From Ramazzottius varieornatus (taxonomy: Eukaryota; Tardigrada; Eutardigrada; Parachela; Ramazzottiidae), in NCBI GenBank assembly GCA_001949185.1, contig BDGG01000007.1, positions 1,012,730 through 1,076,729 on the forward strand: a stretch of DNA of 64,000 nt, read 5' to 3'. Below are positions 23,391 to 33,923 of this stretch, in pieces. Below the pieces are notes generated by a model. That model ran no database searches, was not told the origin of the DNA, and was given only the letters and a program-made list of their open reading frames with translations. Both the position numbers and the translations under genes were made by a program. Each line of letters starts with the position of its first letter. The first letter of the stretch is position 1.

Positions 23391-24258
23391 TCTGCCTCGA
23401 GATCTCGAAAGGGTGGTCAAGACAAATCTTATGGGAAAGTGGTATACGGAACCCTCCTGCGACAGTCACACTAATGTTGACCTAGCGTTGGTTGATTGTA
23501 GACGGAACCACGGACCGGGGAAAACTCCTTAGTGAGTGGATCCGGTCGTCCACAGTTTCCGCAGCCCTGTTGGCAAAATGCGAACCGCAAATTGTCCTCT
23601 GATAAAGAAATATGGCAAAATCAACATCCGCCAAAATGGCAAAATCACCAACCGCCAGCCCTAAAGTTTTTGAAGTCATTCTGACTGTTGAAGAATTTTT
23701 ACTCGAATCATTTACGATGTGAGACGTCTTGTGGCCTTGATGGGACTTGTTCCCGTGCTGTGGGACTTTAAACAATAAACCTAAACCCAAACTGCCATCA
23801 TAACTGCCACCATCACTGCCGTCTTTACTCCTACCACCACTTCGACCGTAACTACTATCTGACAGTGGCTGCAGGGTGGCGTCACTGATAGCATTTCTAT
23901 TCATCGGTCCTGACCGTCTCGCAGAAACGAATTCAGCGTTATTTTATACCGAGGCGTTATTCGGTCCTCTAAACCTCACCAGAATAAGAAAGCGAAATAG
24001 CTGTTATTATTCGCTCCGCCTTATTTGATCACCAGGTTTCCTAGAGGTCTCTATTATAGAAGGCAAATTTCAAACGGCCCTTCCGCCTGGGGAAGGGTCG
24101 AACCCCTTCGGGGTCCAACGGCCACTTACGCAATATTTTGCTTTTATGGGTATTCGGTGAAAGAGTAATTTTGATCCCTTTCATTCCAGACCCGGCCAGA
24201 GGGCCTTCCTTACGAAGTTTTCTGCTTTGATCTGGTGCTATCTCTAGACTAGTTCAGG
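23391..24258. other. Intergenic region upstream of the UPF0390 gene
   Basis: A minus-strand 140-codon Ser/Gly-rich frame (23,482-23,904) has no known domain and is probably spurious. Around 24,079-24,125 there is a compact GC-rich stretch with self-complementary GGGGAAGGG/CCCTTCC and CCCCTTCGGGG pieces. The last 150 bp before the ATG should hold the promoter of the UPF0390 gene. Confidence 0.35.
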
Positions 24259-24606
24259 ATGCCTCAAGGACAAATGAAGAGCAAGCAGCAGCGGCCTGGG
24301 GACGCGCTCAAGAAGAAGAAAGACGCTCGCGGAGGAGTGACGAAAAAGAAGACCGGAGCGCCGCACAGTAGTGGAAAGAACCACATGTTTGTGGACTCTG
24401 CTGTCAAGAGGAAAGTCCAGAAAGCCATCAACGCCAAGATCGAGGAAGAGGTAACGCAACGAGCCAGGGCAAATGAATCCAAGAGTTTCAACATGATAAA
24501 GCCGGGCGACAGCCGCGGCGATGCCAGGAGTAACGTCAACACCAGCATCAAAGCCACCATGCGCGCAACTTCGCATAAACTCCAACGGAAAATGAAACGA
24601 AAATGA
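24259..24606 (+). CDS. UPF0390 / C19orf53-like basic nuclear protein
   Basis: An intronless 115-aa frame, very rich in Lys and Arg. It begins MPQGQMKSKQQ, the conserved start of the UPF0390 family (human C19orf53, Leydig cell tumour 10 kDa protein homologue). The internal pattern is typical: a KKKTGAPH-like basic block, a helix with Lys/Ile spacing (VKRKVQKAINAKIEEEV), then RARANESKSFNMIK. Family members are small nucleolar or nuclear proteins of poorly defined role. The C-terminal 30 residues extend past the usual 99-aa human length. The start is the first in-frame ATG after an upstream stop. I am confident of the family and cannot state a function. Confidence 0.75.
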   Translation: MPQGQMKSKQQRPGDALKKKKDARGGVTKKKTGAPHSSGKNHMFVDSAVKRKVQKAINAKIEEEVTQRARANESKSFNMIKPGDSRGDARSNVNTSIKATMRATSHKLQRKMKRK

Positions 24607-24774
24607 TCTGGTGAGAATAGACCTGAAACCTGAACATGAGGTTCGCGCCTGTAATTCTGTGACTCAACCGGAAAATGCTGTATCGGTGTAACGACGAGTT
24701 TTCTTTTACTGTAAAAAACAAACTATATTCCGCGATCGATTCGAAGGAATAACACGCTGCAAATTAATCAGTTG

Positions 24775-24780
24775 TTTATT
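24775..24780 (-). terminator. Polyadenylation signal of REV7
   Basis: AATAAA on the minus strand, about 65 nt downstream of the REV7 stop codon. Confidence 0.55.
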
Positions 24781-24843
24781 CGATTTTCTCGGGTTTCTTT
24801 CTGGTTGACGAGCGATGGCTGCAGAGAGAAACAAGTGAAACTT

Positions 24844-26322
24844 TTAGAATAGTTCGGGCGTCAGGGACCGCGATCTTTCCAGCTCTGCGTTTTTCTTTTC
24901 CACCCCTTCTGTATTTTCGTCCTCTTCTTGAAAATCTACCGACTGATTCACTTCTTCTTCTTCTTGCCCTTCGCCTTCTTCTTCTTCGTCGGATTCTGGC
25001 CGAACCATCTCGTCGAAGTTAATTAGGTCGCGAAAACTCTGCGAATGCTCCCTTTCGTCTTCCTCATCTTGTCTGTCCTTTTCTTTTCTGTCCTCTTCCG
25101 CTTCCTCCTCTACGTCCGGTTCGGAGTCTTCCACTTCGAGGTATCCGTCGTAGTCGCTTTCTTCTTCCTCGTTCTGCTTATCCGTAACAGGTGCAGCTTG
25201 ACACATGGGCAGAAACTTGTTCGGCACTTCTTCCACGAACATTTCCACGTTACAAATCCCTACCGTGGGACCTCGAATCGACTGGATCTCGCCATTCGGC
25301 ACTTCCTCCGAACGAGTATCCACTTCCACCCACGGGAACTGATGCAAAACCGGATCATTCAGCATTCCCCTTTGCGTGGCCGAATCTACTTCGATCTGCA
25401 ACTCGGCACGACAGTCAGGAGGTAAAGGTTTCAAATAGGCTTTACAGACGGCGATTTTAAGAATGAAGGCTTTCAATATTTGACTGAAACGAAAGAGGAA
25501 CTTTTTCTTCGTTCTTGGGTCTTTCAACGACGTAAGATTCTTGATGAAATCCTCGTCGGAGTCGGGAGAAGAGCCGTCGGGATTAGGGTCCTTCCATTCG
25601 GGAATTTCAGCTTGGTCGTCGTTGATCTGGAAGCCAAATCTCTCGACGGGAGTATTATGAAGAGGCTCGATGACGGCAATGTACAGCGTGTAGATCTTTT
25701 GCTGGTACAGTAAAGGCTTCATTCCGTTAATGCAATTCTCCACATAGTCTTTGATAGCTGGATGCCTGGCGATCCAGACTACGACGCCATACCTGCGGAT
25801 AAAAAGCAGCGAAAAGAAAACACTATGTCATGTTTCCGGCCTTTCCCCTATGATTGACGCATGAGATCACATCAGCACAGAGCAGACCATTGCGTCAGTG
25901 ACGTTATTGTGCCGTTGCAGATTAACCTACTTTTTCATCCTTTCGAAGAGGCTGGAAGGGTACAGCTCCCTGTAGAACAAGATGTTGTGGATAGCGATCT
26001 CGAAGAACTCGCAAAGAAGCTCATGACGGGTCTTCTGGAGATCGAGCTTGTCCAAGACGTCTTTCTTGACACGCTGGACGCGATAGCGCCGGAAGTTGGC
26101 GAAGTAATCCGACGACGTCTTCGGCTTGGTCAACTTCGGCACTTTTTTGGATTTTAACGGGAAGACAGGAATGGCCTTTTGTGCCTGTGCATTCTGCTGC
26201 TTCGGCGCCTGAACGTGGCCTTTCGATGTGGTCGGTTGTTGATCGCCCATCTTTCCTATTCGAAGCTCTGCAAGAAGGGCCACAGAAGTGTTCAAAGTTT
26301 GATTCCGAACTTTTTCTGACAT
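24844..26322 (-). CDS. MAD2L2: REV7 / MAD2L2 HORMA-domain protein with acidic tail
   Basis: REV7 bridges REV3 and REV1 in translesion synthesis and, within shieldin, restrains DNA end resection. Two exons join in frame: 24,844-25,792 and 25,931 to the start. Two starts are possible: 26,322 (446 aa) or 26,250 (422 aa, MGDQQPTTSK). The HORMA domain spans about residues 76-303 of the shorter form and carries family landmarks: LLCEFFEIAIHNILFYRELYP, the KKYGVVVWIARHP strand, NGMKPLL, PVERFGFQI, ILKAFILKIAVC, the FPWVEVD safety-belt lead, and a terminal VEMFVEE strand. It differs from the 211-aa human protein by a basic N-terminal extension of about 65 residues, a longer acidic loop after FGFQI, and a C-terminal extension of about 119 residues dominated by Glu and Asp. 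The intron is 138 nt. There are no breaks. Confidence 0.9.
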
Positions 26323-26918
26323 TTACGTTCAATCAAGAAGATGCAACCTCGTCAATCAAGCGAGAATTTCCCGTTGCGAACTCGATGTATACTTTGTTAC
26401 GCCGTCTTGTTACTGGCGTCGAACTCTGTACGCCATCGCACCATCACCAGCCGGGCAAGGTTTGCACAACAGGGCGCCCCTTGGATTGTGCTGCAGAGAA
26501 AGGGCGGCCCCACTAAAGGTTCAGCGAATCAGATGACTTCCAAGCTGGAGGCATGGAAGTTAAAAGCCGTTCGATGACACAACGAATCGTAAGGCAACAC
26601 AGGCAGAATGTAGTGACGGATACATGGTTTTTCTATATCGTTCGGATCTGGAACTGGAAGCAGCGGCTTTCCAAACTTTCTCTTCGAATTTCCAGTCATT
26701 CCAGATTCCAGAACGTCTTCCTTTTACTCTTCCCGACATCCATCGCGAAACCTCCTTTTTTTAAGTCGAGAAACTTCGGTTCTCTTTGTGGTACCTTACC
26801 GTTTAACGTAGTTATTGGTGAGTGATAAACTGGAGATGTAAAAGAATTCGCTTTAGAGAATGGATGTTGAACGTTGCGGGATTCTGTTCTTGTTTCCGTA
26901 CGTTTGCAGACTGCAGTC
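26323..26918. promoter_or_regulatory. Shared intergenic region between divergent REV7 and BTB genes
   Basis: These roughly 600 bp separate the two start codons. They must hold both promoters, unless the distal 5' UTR exon of the BTB gene (acceptor CGTTTGCAG at 26,902-26,910) lies here too. I see no clear TATA box or conserved motif. The placement is inferred from gene orientation only. Confidence 0.4.
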
Positions 26919-29113
26919 ATGACGGAGCGACAGAGATTCGGACGCGGTGGTCCAGCTCAACCTGCCGACTCAAATAGTCAGGACGAGAATGGCGGACAGC
27001 GTTTCGGCAGCCGAGGAAGCGTTGACAGCAGCAGCAGCAGCAGCAGTGTTCCGCTGCCCCGTGGAGATGATCGTGGGGACAAGCCACAGTTTGGCGGAAG
27101 TGCCAGTGTCAATCGAGGTAGGAGGTTTAGCTTGTAAAAAGTTCCTTGCCTTGTCTGTGGTGCTAGTGCAGACAGGAAGCTCTTGCACAGCAGAGGGAAG
27201 AGTAACTGCTTCTGTCCCTCTTTCTTGAATTTTGAGTATGCTCGTGCTCGCCTCACCATCGTTTTCGACGTAAACTGTAGGCGTGACATCGGCAGTGCTG
27301 ACTGAGCTTGGCTCTTATCCGATCATGCGCGTAGGTCCGTAGAACAAGTGTGCGCATGCGGTAGCTTTGTGCAGTTTGCACCTTGTCCGAAATATTTCAT
27401 GCACATGCATACCAGATCTCAGATGTTTTCCGTTTCAGGAAATCCTCCTTTCGGCGGTCGCCAGCATGAATCACAGGAGACTCACGGTGTTCATGGACGA
27501 GATAGGGATCAGAAGTCGAACGATGGTCATAATCCCTTCGCTAACAACCGTGATCAAGGCTCGAATGATGTGGGAAACGGTCGGGCGCCTTTCGGTAACC
27601 AGAACCCTGCCGCTTCCCGGCCTGTCTTTGGTAGTGGTCGTGGAGGCGAGCGAAACTCGCACGACGCTCGCAGCACGAGCTTTGGTAACGGTGGTGAACG
27701 GGGTGATGGTCGACCCAGTGCGAGATTTAGTAGTCGTTCCTTTGAGAACACAGCCGGTCGATCAGACGAAAACTTTGGTAGAATGCGCTCTGACGAAGAG
27801 CAACATCGACCAGCTGCTGCTCGTGGTAATACTAGTTTCGGTGGCCGCGATGCTGTTGACAGTCGTCACTCGGACCGAGGAGGTTTCGCGAGGGACGGTC
27901 GAGACTCAAGAGACGACACACGTTCGGTCGGCTTCGGAATTGGCGATCAGCATCAAGCTGCTCGTCAACCCTTGACTTCTTCCACCAACCTTCCACAGTC
28001 TCGTCCAGTTCCAGACGACAACCAACAGAAAGCCAGCGAAGCTCAGGAGAAATGCAAGAACGCGGCGGCTCAAATTAACAAGGTAACGTTAAAGGTTGGG
28101 TTTTCTCTTCGCTTCCTTGATTGCAGTATCGCTACTCGTACTTTATGTCAAGCTGGCTTGGATTGTGATTCTAGGTTTTGTTCGAAACTCGCGACTTCTC
28201 GGATGTGATCCTGGTACCGGAAGATGGTATGGAAGTTCACGCCCATAAAGTCATCCTGGCAGCTCGATCACCACTCTTCCGGGAAATCTTCTTCGGTCCT
28301 GCTAAGCAAGCAACAGCAGCCGAGAAAGCGAAGCAAGAATCGGAAGAGGAGGTCGAAGCTAATGTCACCGCTGAAGTGGAGACGCGTGAACAGCAAATGG
28401 GGAAGAGTGATAGTGGCGAGGCTGACGAAGAACAAGGTGAAGCTGGCACTGAGAGTGAGAAGGGCGAAGCTTCGGAGACAGAAGAAGGTGAGACGAAGGA
28501 AGAGGAAGGCAAGAAGACAGTAGAAACCGAAGAAAAGAGCGTCCAGGAAGCAAACCAAGTCAAGGCTGTGCCGAAGAAGATGAAGAAGAAGCCGGCCGAG
28601 GCGGCGTTGAAAGAGGAAGCAGTCAAGGCGGAGTCAGAAGTGAACCACGATGACGAGACCGTGCTGGAAAAGCCGAAAAAAGACCAGGTCAAGGCCGTGC
28701 CGGCAGACGCAACGGCTCAGACTGACCATCACGCGGAAGTTAGCCGTTTAGAGATGGGAGGGATGTTCTCCAAGAAAGTCGTCGAGATCTTTCTGGAGTT
28801 CGTCTACAAAGGTGAAGCGGTCAACTGTAGTCATGATGAGATGCATTTGGTCTTTTTGTTGGCTTCAAAGTACAAGGTGGAAGATGTCCGAGACCTGGCC
28901 GCCTTGGAGCTGACGAAGAACATCACGGGAGATACCTTCGTCAAGCTGCTGATCACTGCTACGGATGAAGGCAGTGTCGTGATGAAGCAGAAAGTGATGG
29001 ACTTCATTGTCAAGGAGCGAAAGTCGGTGCTGCAACGCGACGACTTCAAGAACCTTCGCATCGGGAACAGCCCGCTGTATCTTGACATTCTGGAGAGTTT
29101 GGCTCTTCACTAA
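26919..29113 (+). CDS. BTB-domain protein with RG/FG-rich N-terminus and acidic insert
   Basis: Three exons join in frame: 26,919-27,117, 27,439-28,082 and 28,175-29,113, giving 593 aa. Residues 1 to about 265 are disordered and rich in Gly, Arg, Ser, Asp and Phe, with repeated FGGR, FGNG and RFGSRG motifs, including a run of Ser. The BTB/POZ fold begins RDFSDVILVPEDG (about 287), continues HAHKVILAARSPLFREIFF, and is then interrupted at about residue 323. It resumes at about 468 with MFSKKVVEIFLEFVYKG and the LLASKYKVEDVRDLAAL helices, followed by BACK-like helices to the end. The 146-residue interruption is almost entirely Glu, Lys, Ala, Thr and Ser. BTB proteins with this layout usually act as Cullin-3 adaptors or transcription cofactors; the target is unknown. 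Acceptor, phase and reading frame all fit, so the insert is in the gene and not an intron (no GT-AG splice removes it cleanly). Confidence 0.85.
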
Positions 29114-29722
29114 AGTTCGTTGTTACTTTGTTCTTGTTTCGATTCTCATTTAGAGTGGTAATACGTATAACATAGATGTTGAATCTCTGTTGTGACCAAA
29201 GAAACTTTGTTGTTCCCGTTATAGTGAAACCTTCCGTTGACTTTTTCCTTGTTGGACTTCCGGCCGTATTCCAACTTGACGCTTACACTGTCCTTAGTTT
29301 TCTCTCTTTTTGTTCAGACTTGTTGGCGAGTGTCAGAGATGGTTAGGTTACAGTTTTACCCCTTTACCTGCATTGATACAGAAAATTTTTTGGAGCAACA
29401 GAATTATCCCGGATGCTTGTCAGAAGATCCCAATTTTCCAGGCTTATGTGGCCTTGGGCACGGCCTCGATAGACACATTTTCCGCTGTCCTTCGGTACGG
29501 ATGGGTCCGAGTTCCGTTGGACGGCATCCGCCAAGTCGTGACCGTAATGGATCGGCCGTGCCGTCGTTCCGTTAGCATCGCTCGGGCAGAATCTGAGTGA
29601 CTCCAGCAGTCGAAATTCTTCATCTTCTCGATGTTAGTTGTGCACATTTTTTTCCTGAATCTCGATATGATGAAACCATGTTTCTGTGTTATTCTTAGTC
29701 TCTGAAAGAGCGTTAAGGAAGT
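29114..29722. other. Intergenic region between BTB and CtIP genes
   Basis: Two overlapping plus-strand frames of about 100 codons (29,237-29,575 and 29,310-29,600) occur, with no recognisable domain. They are probably untranslated sequence of the flanking genes. Confidence 0.35.
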
Positions 29723-31204
29723 ATGGAACCGTCGGTATCCAGTTCTACAGGAAACAAAGATATCCACTTGGTTAGAATGGACAAGGCCAAGGCGCAGGCG
29801 GCGACTAAGGATATCAGCAATCTGCTCCATCAAGCTTTTGAAAAGCACAAGACCGTGACCAAAGGTTTGTTTTCATATGTTTTGCGGAGCCCGGATATCC
29901 AGGCTCTTCTTGATGTATTACGCTTGTAGGTTATGCGAAAGTGGAAGAAGAGTTACGCAAGATGAAGGAAGAAAGCGAGCAAGGTAATTCTTTTTGGAAC
30001 ATTTTGATTGTTGATTTATTTTAATACCGTCACGTGGTAGAATGCGTGCCTGCGCCGAGACGCTTTTCTTTGCGTATCACGTGTCTGATACGTTTGCTAT
30101 GATTCCGTTACAGATAAGAAGGAGTTGTTTGCTTTACGGAGACGGAATCATGGTGAGAATAAACTTTCGTCGAGGAATCGCCGTATGTCATCAATATACT
30201 GATGTAGTGATGTTGTATGCTTGTAGACCTGAACGAGGAGCTGAAGGAAGTGAAGAAACGTATAGCGGACTTGTCTTCCTCTAACGAGCGACTTCGAAAA
30301 GAAGCAGACAGATGGTAAACTCCACTCTGTTCTTCGAACACTGATCTCGAATTAGGTTGGATATTTTGTTCAGAACTGATTTTCTTCAGGAGTCACGAAG
30401 CAACAGTGAATATAGGTCTGGCGAGGGAAGCTAAGGGAGCCCTGGCGGAGTTGACAGCAGGCAACTTGAGGAACCTAACTGACAACATTTCCCATCAGCC
30501 ACTTCGCACCATCCAGCCTTTGGCGTCTCCTGCCCAAAAGCAATCAATGCCCACACCTGCCACGGTGACGCCTTCTCGCAGTTCCAACAAAGAACCTCCT
30601 ACCGTTATCATCGACATCGTGGACAGTGATGGCGAAGAGAAATCCTCGCCATCTCCTTCCCTACCTCGCAAAAACCTCTTCAATGGCCACTCCACTCCCA
30701 CAGCCGCAGCAGAAGTAGCTCGTGTTGCAATGTTGGGAAGCCTCATTCCCGAGTCGCCAGACTTCCCTGTTGAAGACAATAGCTTCAGCTCGGAAGGAAG
30801 TACTAAGAAGAGAAAGTCGGAGGAAGATTGGGAAGACCGAGCTGAGTCGAGAAAGCAGGAGAACAAGCAAAAAGAGCGTCCGTTGCAGACCAACACTTGC
30901 AAAGTGTGCGAACGGGTAAGTCGGGGCCGTGCCCCAACAAAGGGCTGCGCCATTTCCGTTTCCAGTTGTCGAAATAATTCCGTTGCTGCTGAAGTTACGG
31001 TCGTTTTTTCCTGTCTCGCAAAGTTCTGACACAGTTTGATTCACCATATATTTTTAGTACTGGAGAGCTGAAGATGCGAGGAAGCCCGGGCAGCTGAAGA
31101 CGTTCGATGTTCCTTGGTGTCGAATTCATGGGCGGACCAAGCGTCCACCTTCGACGCCCGAAAACTTCTGGAAGCAGCGCTTGTCGCCTCCTAAAGATTA
31201 CTGA
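29723..31204 (+). CDS. RBBP8: CtIP/Sae2/Ctp1-like DNA end-resection factor
   Basis: CtIP/Sae2 proteins activate the MRE11-RAD50-NBS1 nuclease to start resection of double-strand breaks. Six exons join in frame: 29,723-29,864, 29,930-29,983, 30,114-30,152, 30,227-30,314, 30,390-30,915 and 31,058-31,204, giving 331 aa. Residues 18 to about 110 form a coiled coil, as in the CtIP/Sae2 tetramerisation region. A disordered Ser/Pro/Thr-rich middle includes a DIVDSDGEE segment like a SUMO-interacting or acidic patch. The C-terminal 55 residues are the Sae2/CtIP domain: Cys278 and Cys281 in TCKVCERYW, then CRIH (304-307), and PPSTPENFW, where the Thr-Pro matches the conserved CDK site (Thr847 in human CtIP). 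The family RHR DNA-contact motif reads IHG here. Length is about a third of human CtIP (897 aa) and close to yeast Sae2 (345 aa). Confidence 0.85.
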
Positions 31205-31884
31205 AATCTTGCCAAGTGTCTTCTTTGGCCTTTCTGTGATTTACTTACATTTTGTTGAACTTCGCCTCTCTCCGAATTTCGTACTTTTCTTCCTTCGATC
31301 TCAGGGGTAGATGGACAATTTATAATGTTACGAAATCTATGAATTTTACTTCCTGCGTAGCTATCACTTGTATCGCGGTAGGTTGCTCATTGTTGTTGAT
31401 AGAAATTCGCTTCCTCTTTTGTACGAAAACCTTTCGGAGTAGTGGAGTGCCGGGGTAGAATATTTTTGAAAATGAAATTCAGTATTCTTTTCTTACTTTG
31501 CTGCTTTTCCATTTCCAGCTATTTCACTAAAAAATGTCGTTTTGTATCGCAGTGCAAAAACAGGGTGCAATAAAAAGTGAACCACAGGTGCAGAATTAGT
31601 GCGAAAAAAAACCGAGGAGGGAAGGATATCGATGAGGACAAAGGCGCATAATAAAATTAGCAATGGCCAAGAACCTGCTCGGAAGATACAGCAACCCAGT
31701 GCAGTGCAACTCTATCTAAAATTCAGGTGAGTCAGTAATCACATGTACGGGTAAGATCACAGCAGAGCGAAACCAGAAGACAAATTCAAGACAAGCGTCG
31801 CGAAGCTAAAATCTAAATAAAGTATTTCCTAGGGTTTGCAAGGAGTACAAGTTATCGAATAATACAAGGAGTCCTCCATGAATC
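31205..31884. other. Intergenic region between convergent CtIP and Elongin A genes
   Basis: AT-rich 3' flanking sequence of two convergent genes. No coding exon or repeat is recognised. Confidence 0.4.
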
Positions 31885-33923
31885 TCAGCGCTTCATCTGG
31901 TTCTTGAAAGCCTTCAAGGCCTTGTTCATCAGAGGTGCTGCAAGAAGTTCTAATCAGAGTCGGTGTATAACTGGGAATCTGCGAGGCCGACAAACAAAAC
32001 GCACCCGAAAGTCGTCATTAGCGGCGCACGTTCTCGACCAATAACGCTGAAACCGTGCGTCACTTAGGAAAACCATCTTATCGAGTTCGCTCGCCGCGCT
32101 TCCACTTTACCTTTGGCTGCCTGCTTTGGAGCGCTTGAAGACCACGAAGAACCTCCGGCACGTCTTGAGCGCGGCGGCTGAGGAGCTATCGACATCTTTA
32201 GTTTGGCCTTGATGCCGAGCGGAGAACCGGACACGGAAGCATCGCCCATTCTTACCCGGTTGCCCTTCACGATGGGTCTCACCTCAGCAGACATCACCAT
32301 CGTTTTCCTCACTACACACAAGAATTGAAATTTTCAATTGGCTCAGCAGAACAGGAGCGGCTTTTCCAGACTCAAATGTTTACCCGGTTCTTCCCTAGCG
32401 CGTTTCTTAGCGGCGATGGAGTCCGACAGATTTCGCAGTCTTTCCTCGCGGTCGATAACTTTGCCCTGTGGATGAAGCATCATGTCAGTGTTGGCTTATC
32501 GTCATGGGAAGGACTGTTAACAGACTTACCGCGTGCATGTCGCGGTACGTCATATAGTCGTCTTCCAGATCAGCCCCAGTCTTGAAGTCCCTATCACAGT
32601 GCTTCTGCCAGAGTTCATCTGCGTCTTCCATAAGATATGGATTGAACTGTTCCAACCGAAGTAGCTGCGCAGAGGAACAGGACTCTAACACCGGCTTGAT
32701 CACATCATACGGAATGTAACCGAACTCCTCGATTTCTAAAGAAAACCAAATTCAAGTTAAGTCGACGACGGACAAAGTAACCTTAACCTGGAGCAGAATT
32801 TCGAGAAAACTTCTCACCATCCACATGGTCGATCAGCACCCTCATACAAAGATCGAACAACCTCGGCACTGAAAAAGTACAAGAAAAGCATGCCTAAGAG
32901 AATGTTGTTCCATTTTGTTCTTTCGCTTTACCTTGAGCGAATGACCGATTACGCGCTTTGCCAGAATACATCGCCAACCTTCCCGTTTTCCTCCCCGAAA
33001 TACCCTGGTTAGCTAGTTTACTTCTTTCTTCTGCCACATTGATCGTCGATGTAGACAGCGACGGGAGCGGCGTGAGAAGATAGTCCATCATTGTGGGATC
33101 ATCTTCCAGGTCGGGGAGGGACGACGACGAAAGGTCCATCCGCGAAGTGGATGTCGAAGAGGACGGCTCGCGTTCCTCCCTGTGAAAGGAGGCAGACAGA
33201 CTAGACAGAGCTGAGGCTACAGATCTGTTCTTGGAAGACGCAGGAGCAGCAGGTTTAGACGAAGACTTAGAGGAGGATGTGGACGAAGAGGAAGCTGCCG
33301 TAACCATTTGCGCCGTCAACGCTTTCCAATCGTTGATTAACGATCGCGCTCTTGTTCCAATATCTCCTTCGTGCTTCTTCAACTTTGCCACGACTTTACC
33401 TACTCCCGTTTTCTGCAAGAGGAAAGACAATTAGCGAAACACCAAAGAGAGATATGAACTCGACAACATCGTTTCCCAAGTAGCGCACGCCACCGGCCTA
33501 TTACACTAAGCCGTGCGCCACTTGAGAAAATGATTTTGCCGAATTTGTTTAACGGTGTAAACCATGGCAGCGCCTGTCACGATCATAGGACTTTACACAC
33601 TTACGCCGGTCATACTGTATTACGGTTCAACGTACCGTAAGGCTTTCCAGTGTGACATCACATTTAGTCAGCCTGTCCAGCATTTTCAGCACCTACATGG
33701 AAATCGAGTTGAAATCATGCCAGTGACGTAAGAGTATAGCCGTGTACAAGGCCGTGCCATGGGGCAATTCGCGCTGAATACCCCCAGACAGACAGGTGAA
33801 CAATGTTGAATCTGGAACCAGCTGGTCGTACGGTCGTACCTTGTCCTCCTCATCCTCAGCGATGTATCGTTCTAAACGAAGTTTGTACCGTTCGACCTCA
33901 TCCGTCCTACTGTTGGAGGACAT
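31885..33923 (-). CDS. ELOA: Elongin A
   Basis: Elongin A stimulates RNA polymerase II elongation and, with Elongin B/C and Cullin 5, ubiquitylates stalled polymerase. Eight exons join in frame: 33,840-33,923, 33,636-33,692, 32,932-33,412, 32,818-32,868, 32,530-32,735, 32,384-32,465, 32,111-32,311 and 31,885-31,937, giving 404 aa. Residues 1-95 are the TFIIS N-terminal domain (MLDRLTKCDVTLESL, TGVGKVVAKLKKHEG, LINDWKAL). A Ser-rich linker follows. The Elongin A domain starts near residue 208 with VPRLFDLCMRVLIDHVD (BC-box), EEFGYIPYDVIKPVLE, ELWQKHCDRDFK and the YRDMH turn. It ends in the family APLMNKALKAFKNQ. At 404 aa it is much shorter than human ELOA (about 770) because the middle is short. 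The first BC-box residue is Arg rather than a small residue. Introns 2 and 7 carry dispersed palindromic repeats. Confidence 0.93.
32025..32095 (-). repeat. Palindromic interspersed repeat in Elongin A intron 7
   Basis: CGTGCGTCACTTAGGAAAAC followed by a CTTATCGAGTTCG tail, close to the exon 7 donor. It aligns with the copies in PSPH and CD2BP2 introns but is more diverged. Confidence 0.45.
33468..33550. repeat. Palindromic interspersed repeat in Elongin A intron 2
   Basis: The clearest copy of the family. TCGTTTCCCAAGTAGCGCAC and its inverse, GTGCGCCACTTGAGAAAATG, face each other across about 25 bp, forming terminal inverted repeats of about 20 bp around a tiny core. This suggests a very short MITE. 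Confidence 0.55.

Noticed and set aside
19716-24022. One large element bounded by GGCGGA...TCCGCC ends enclosing the LINE
   Set aside because: The matching ends are only about 10 bp with mismatches and no target duplication, so chance is likely.
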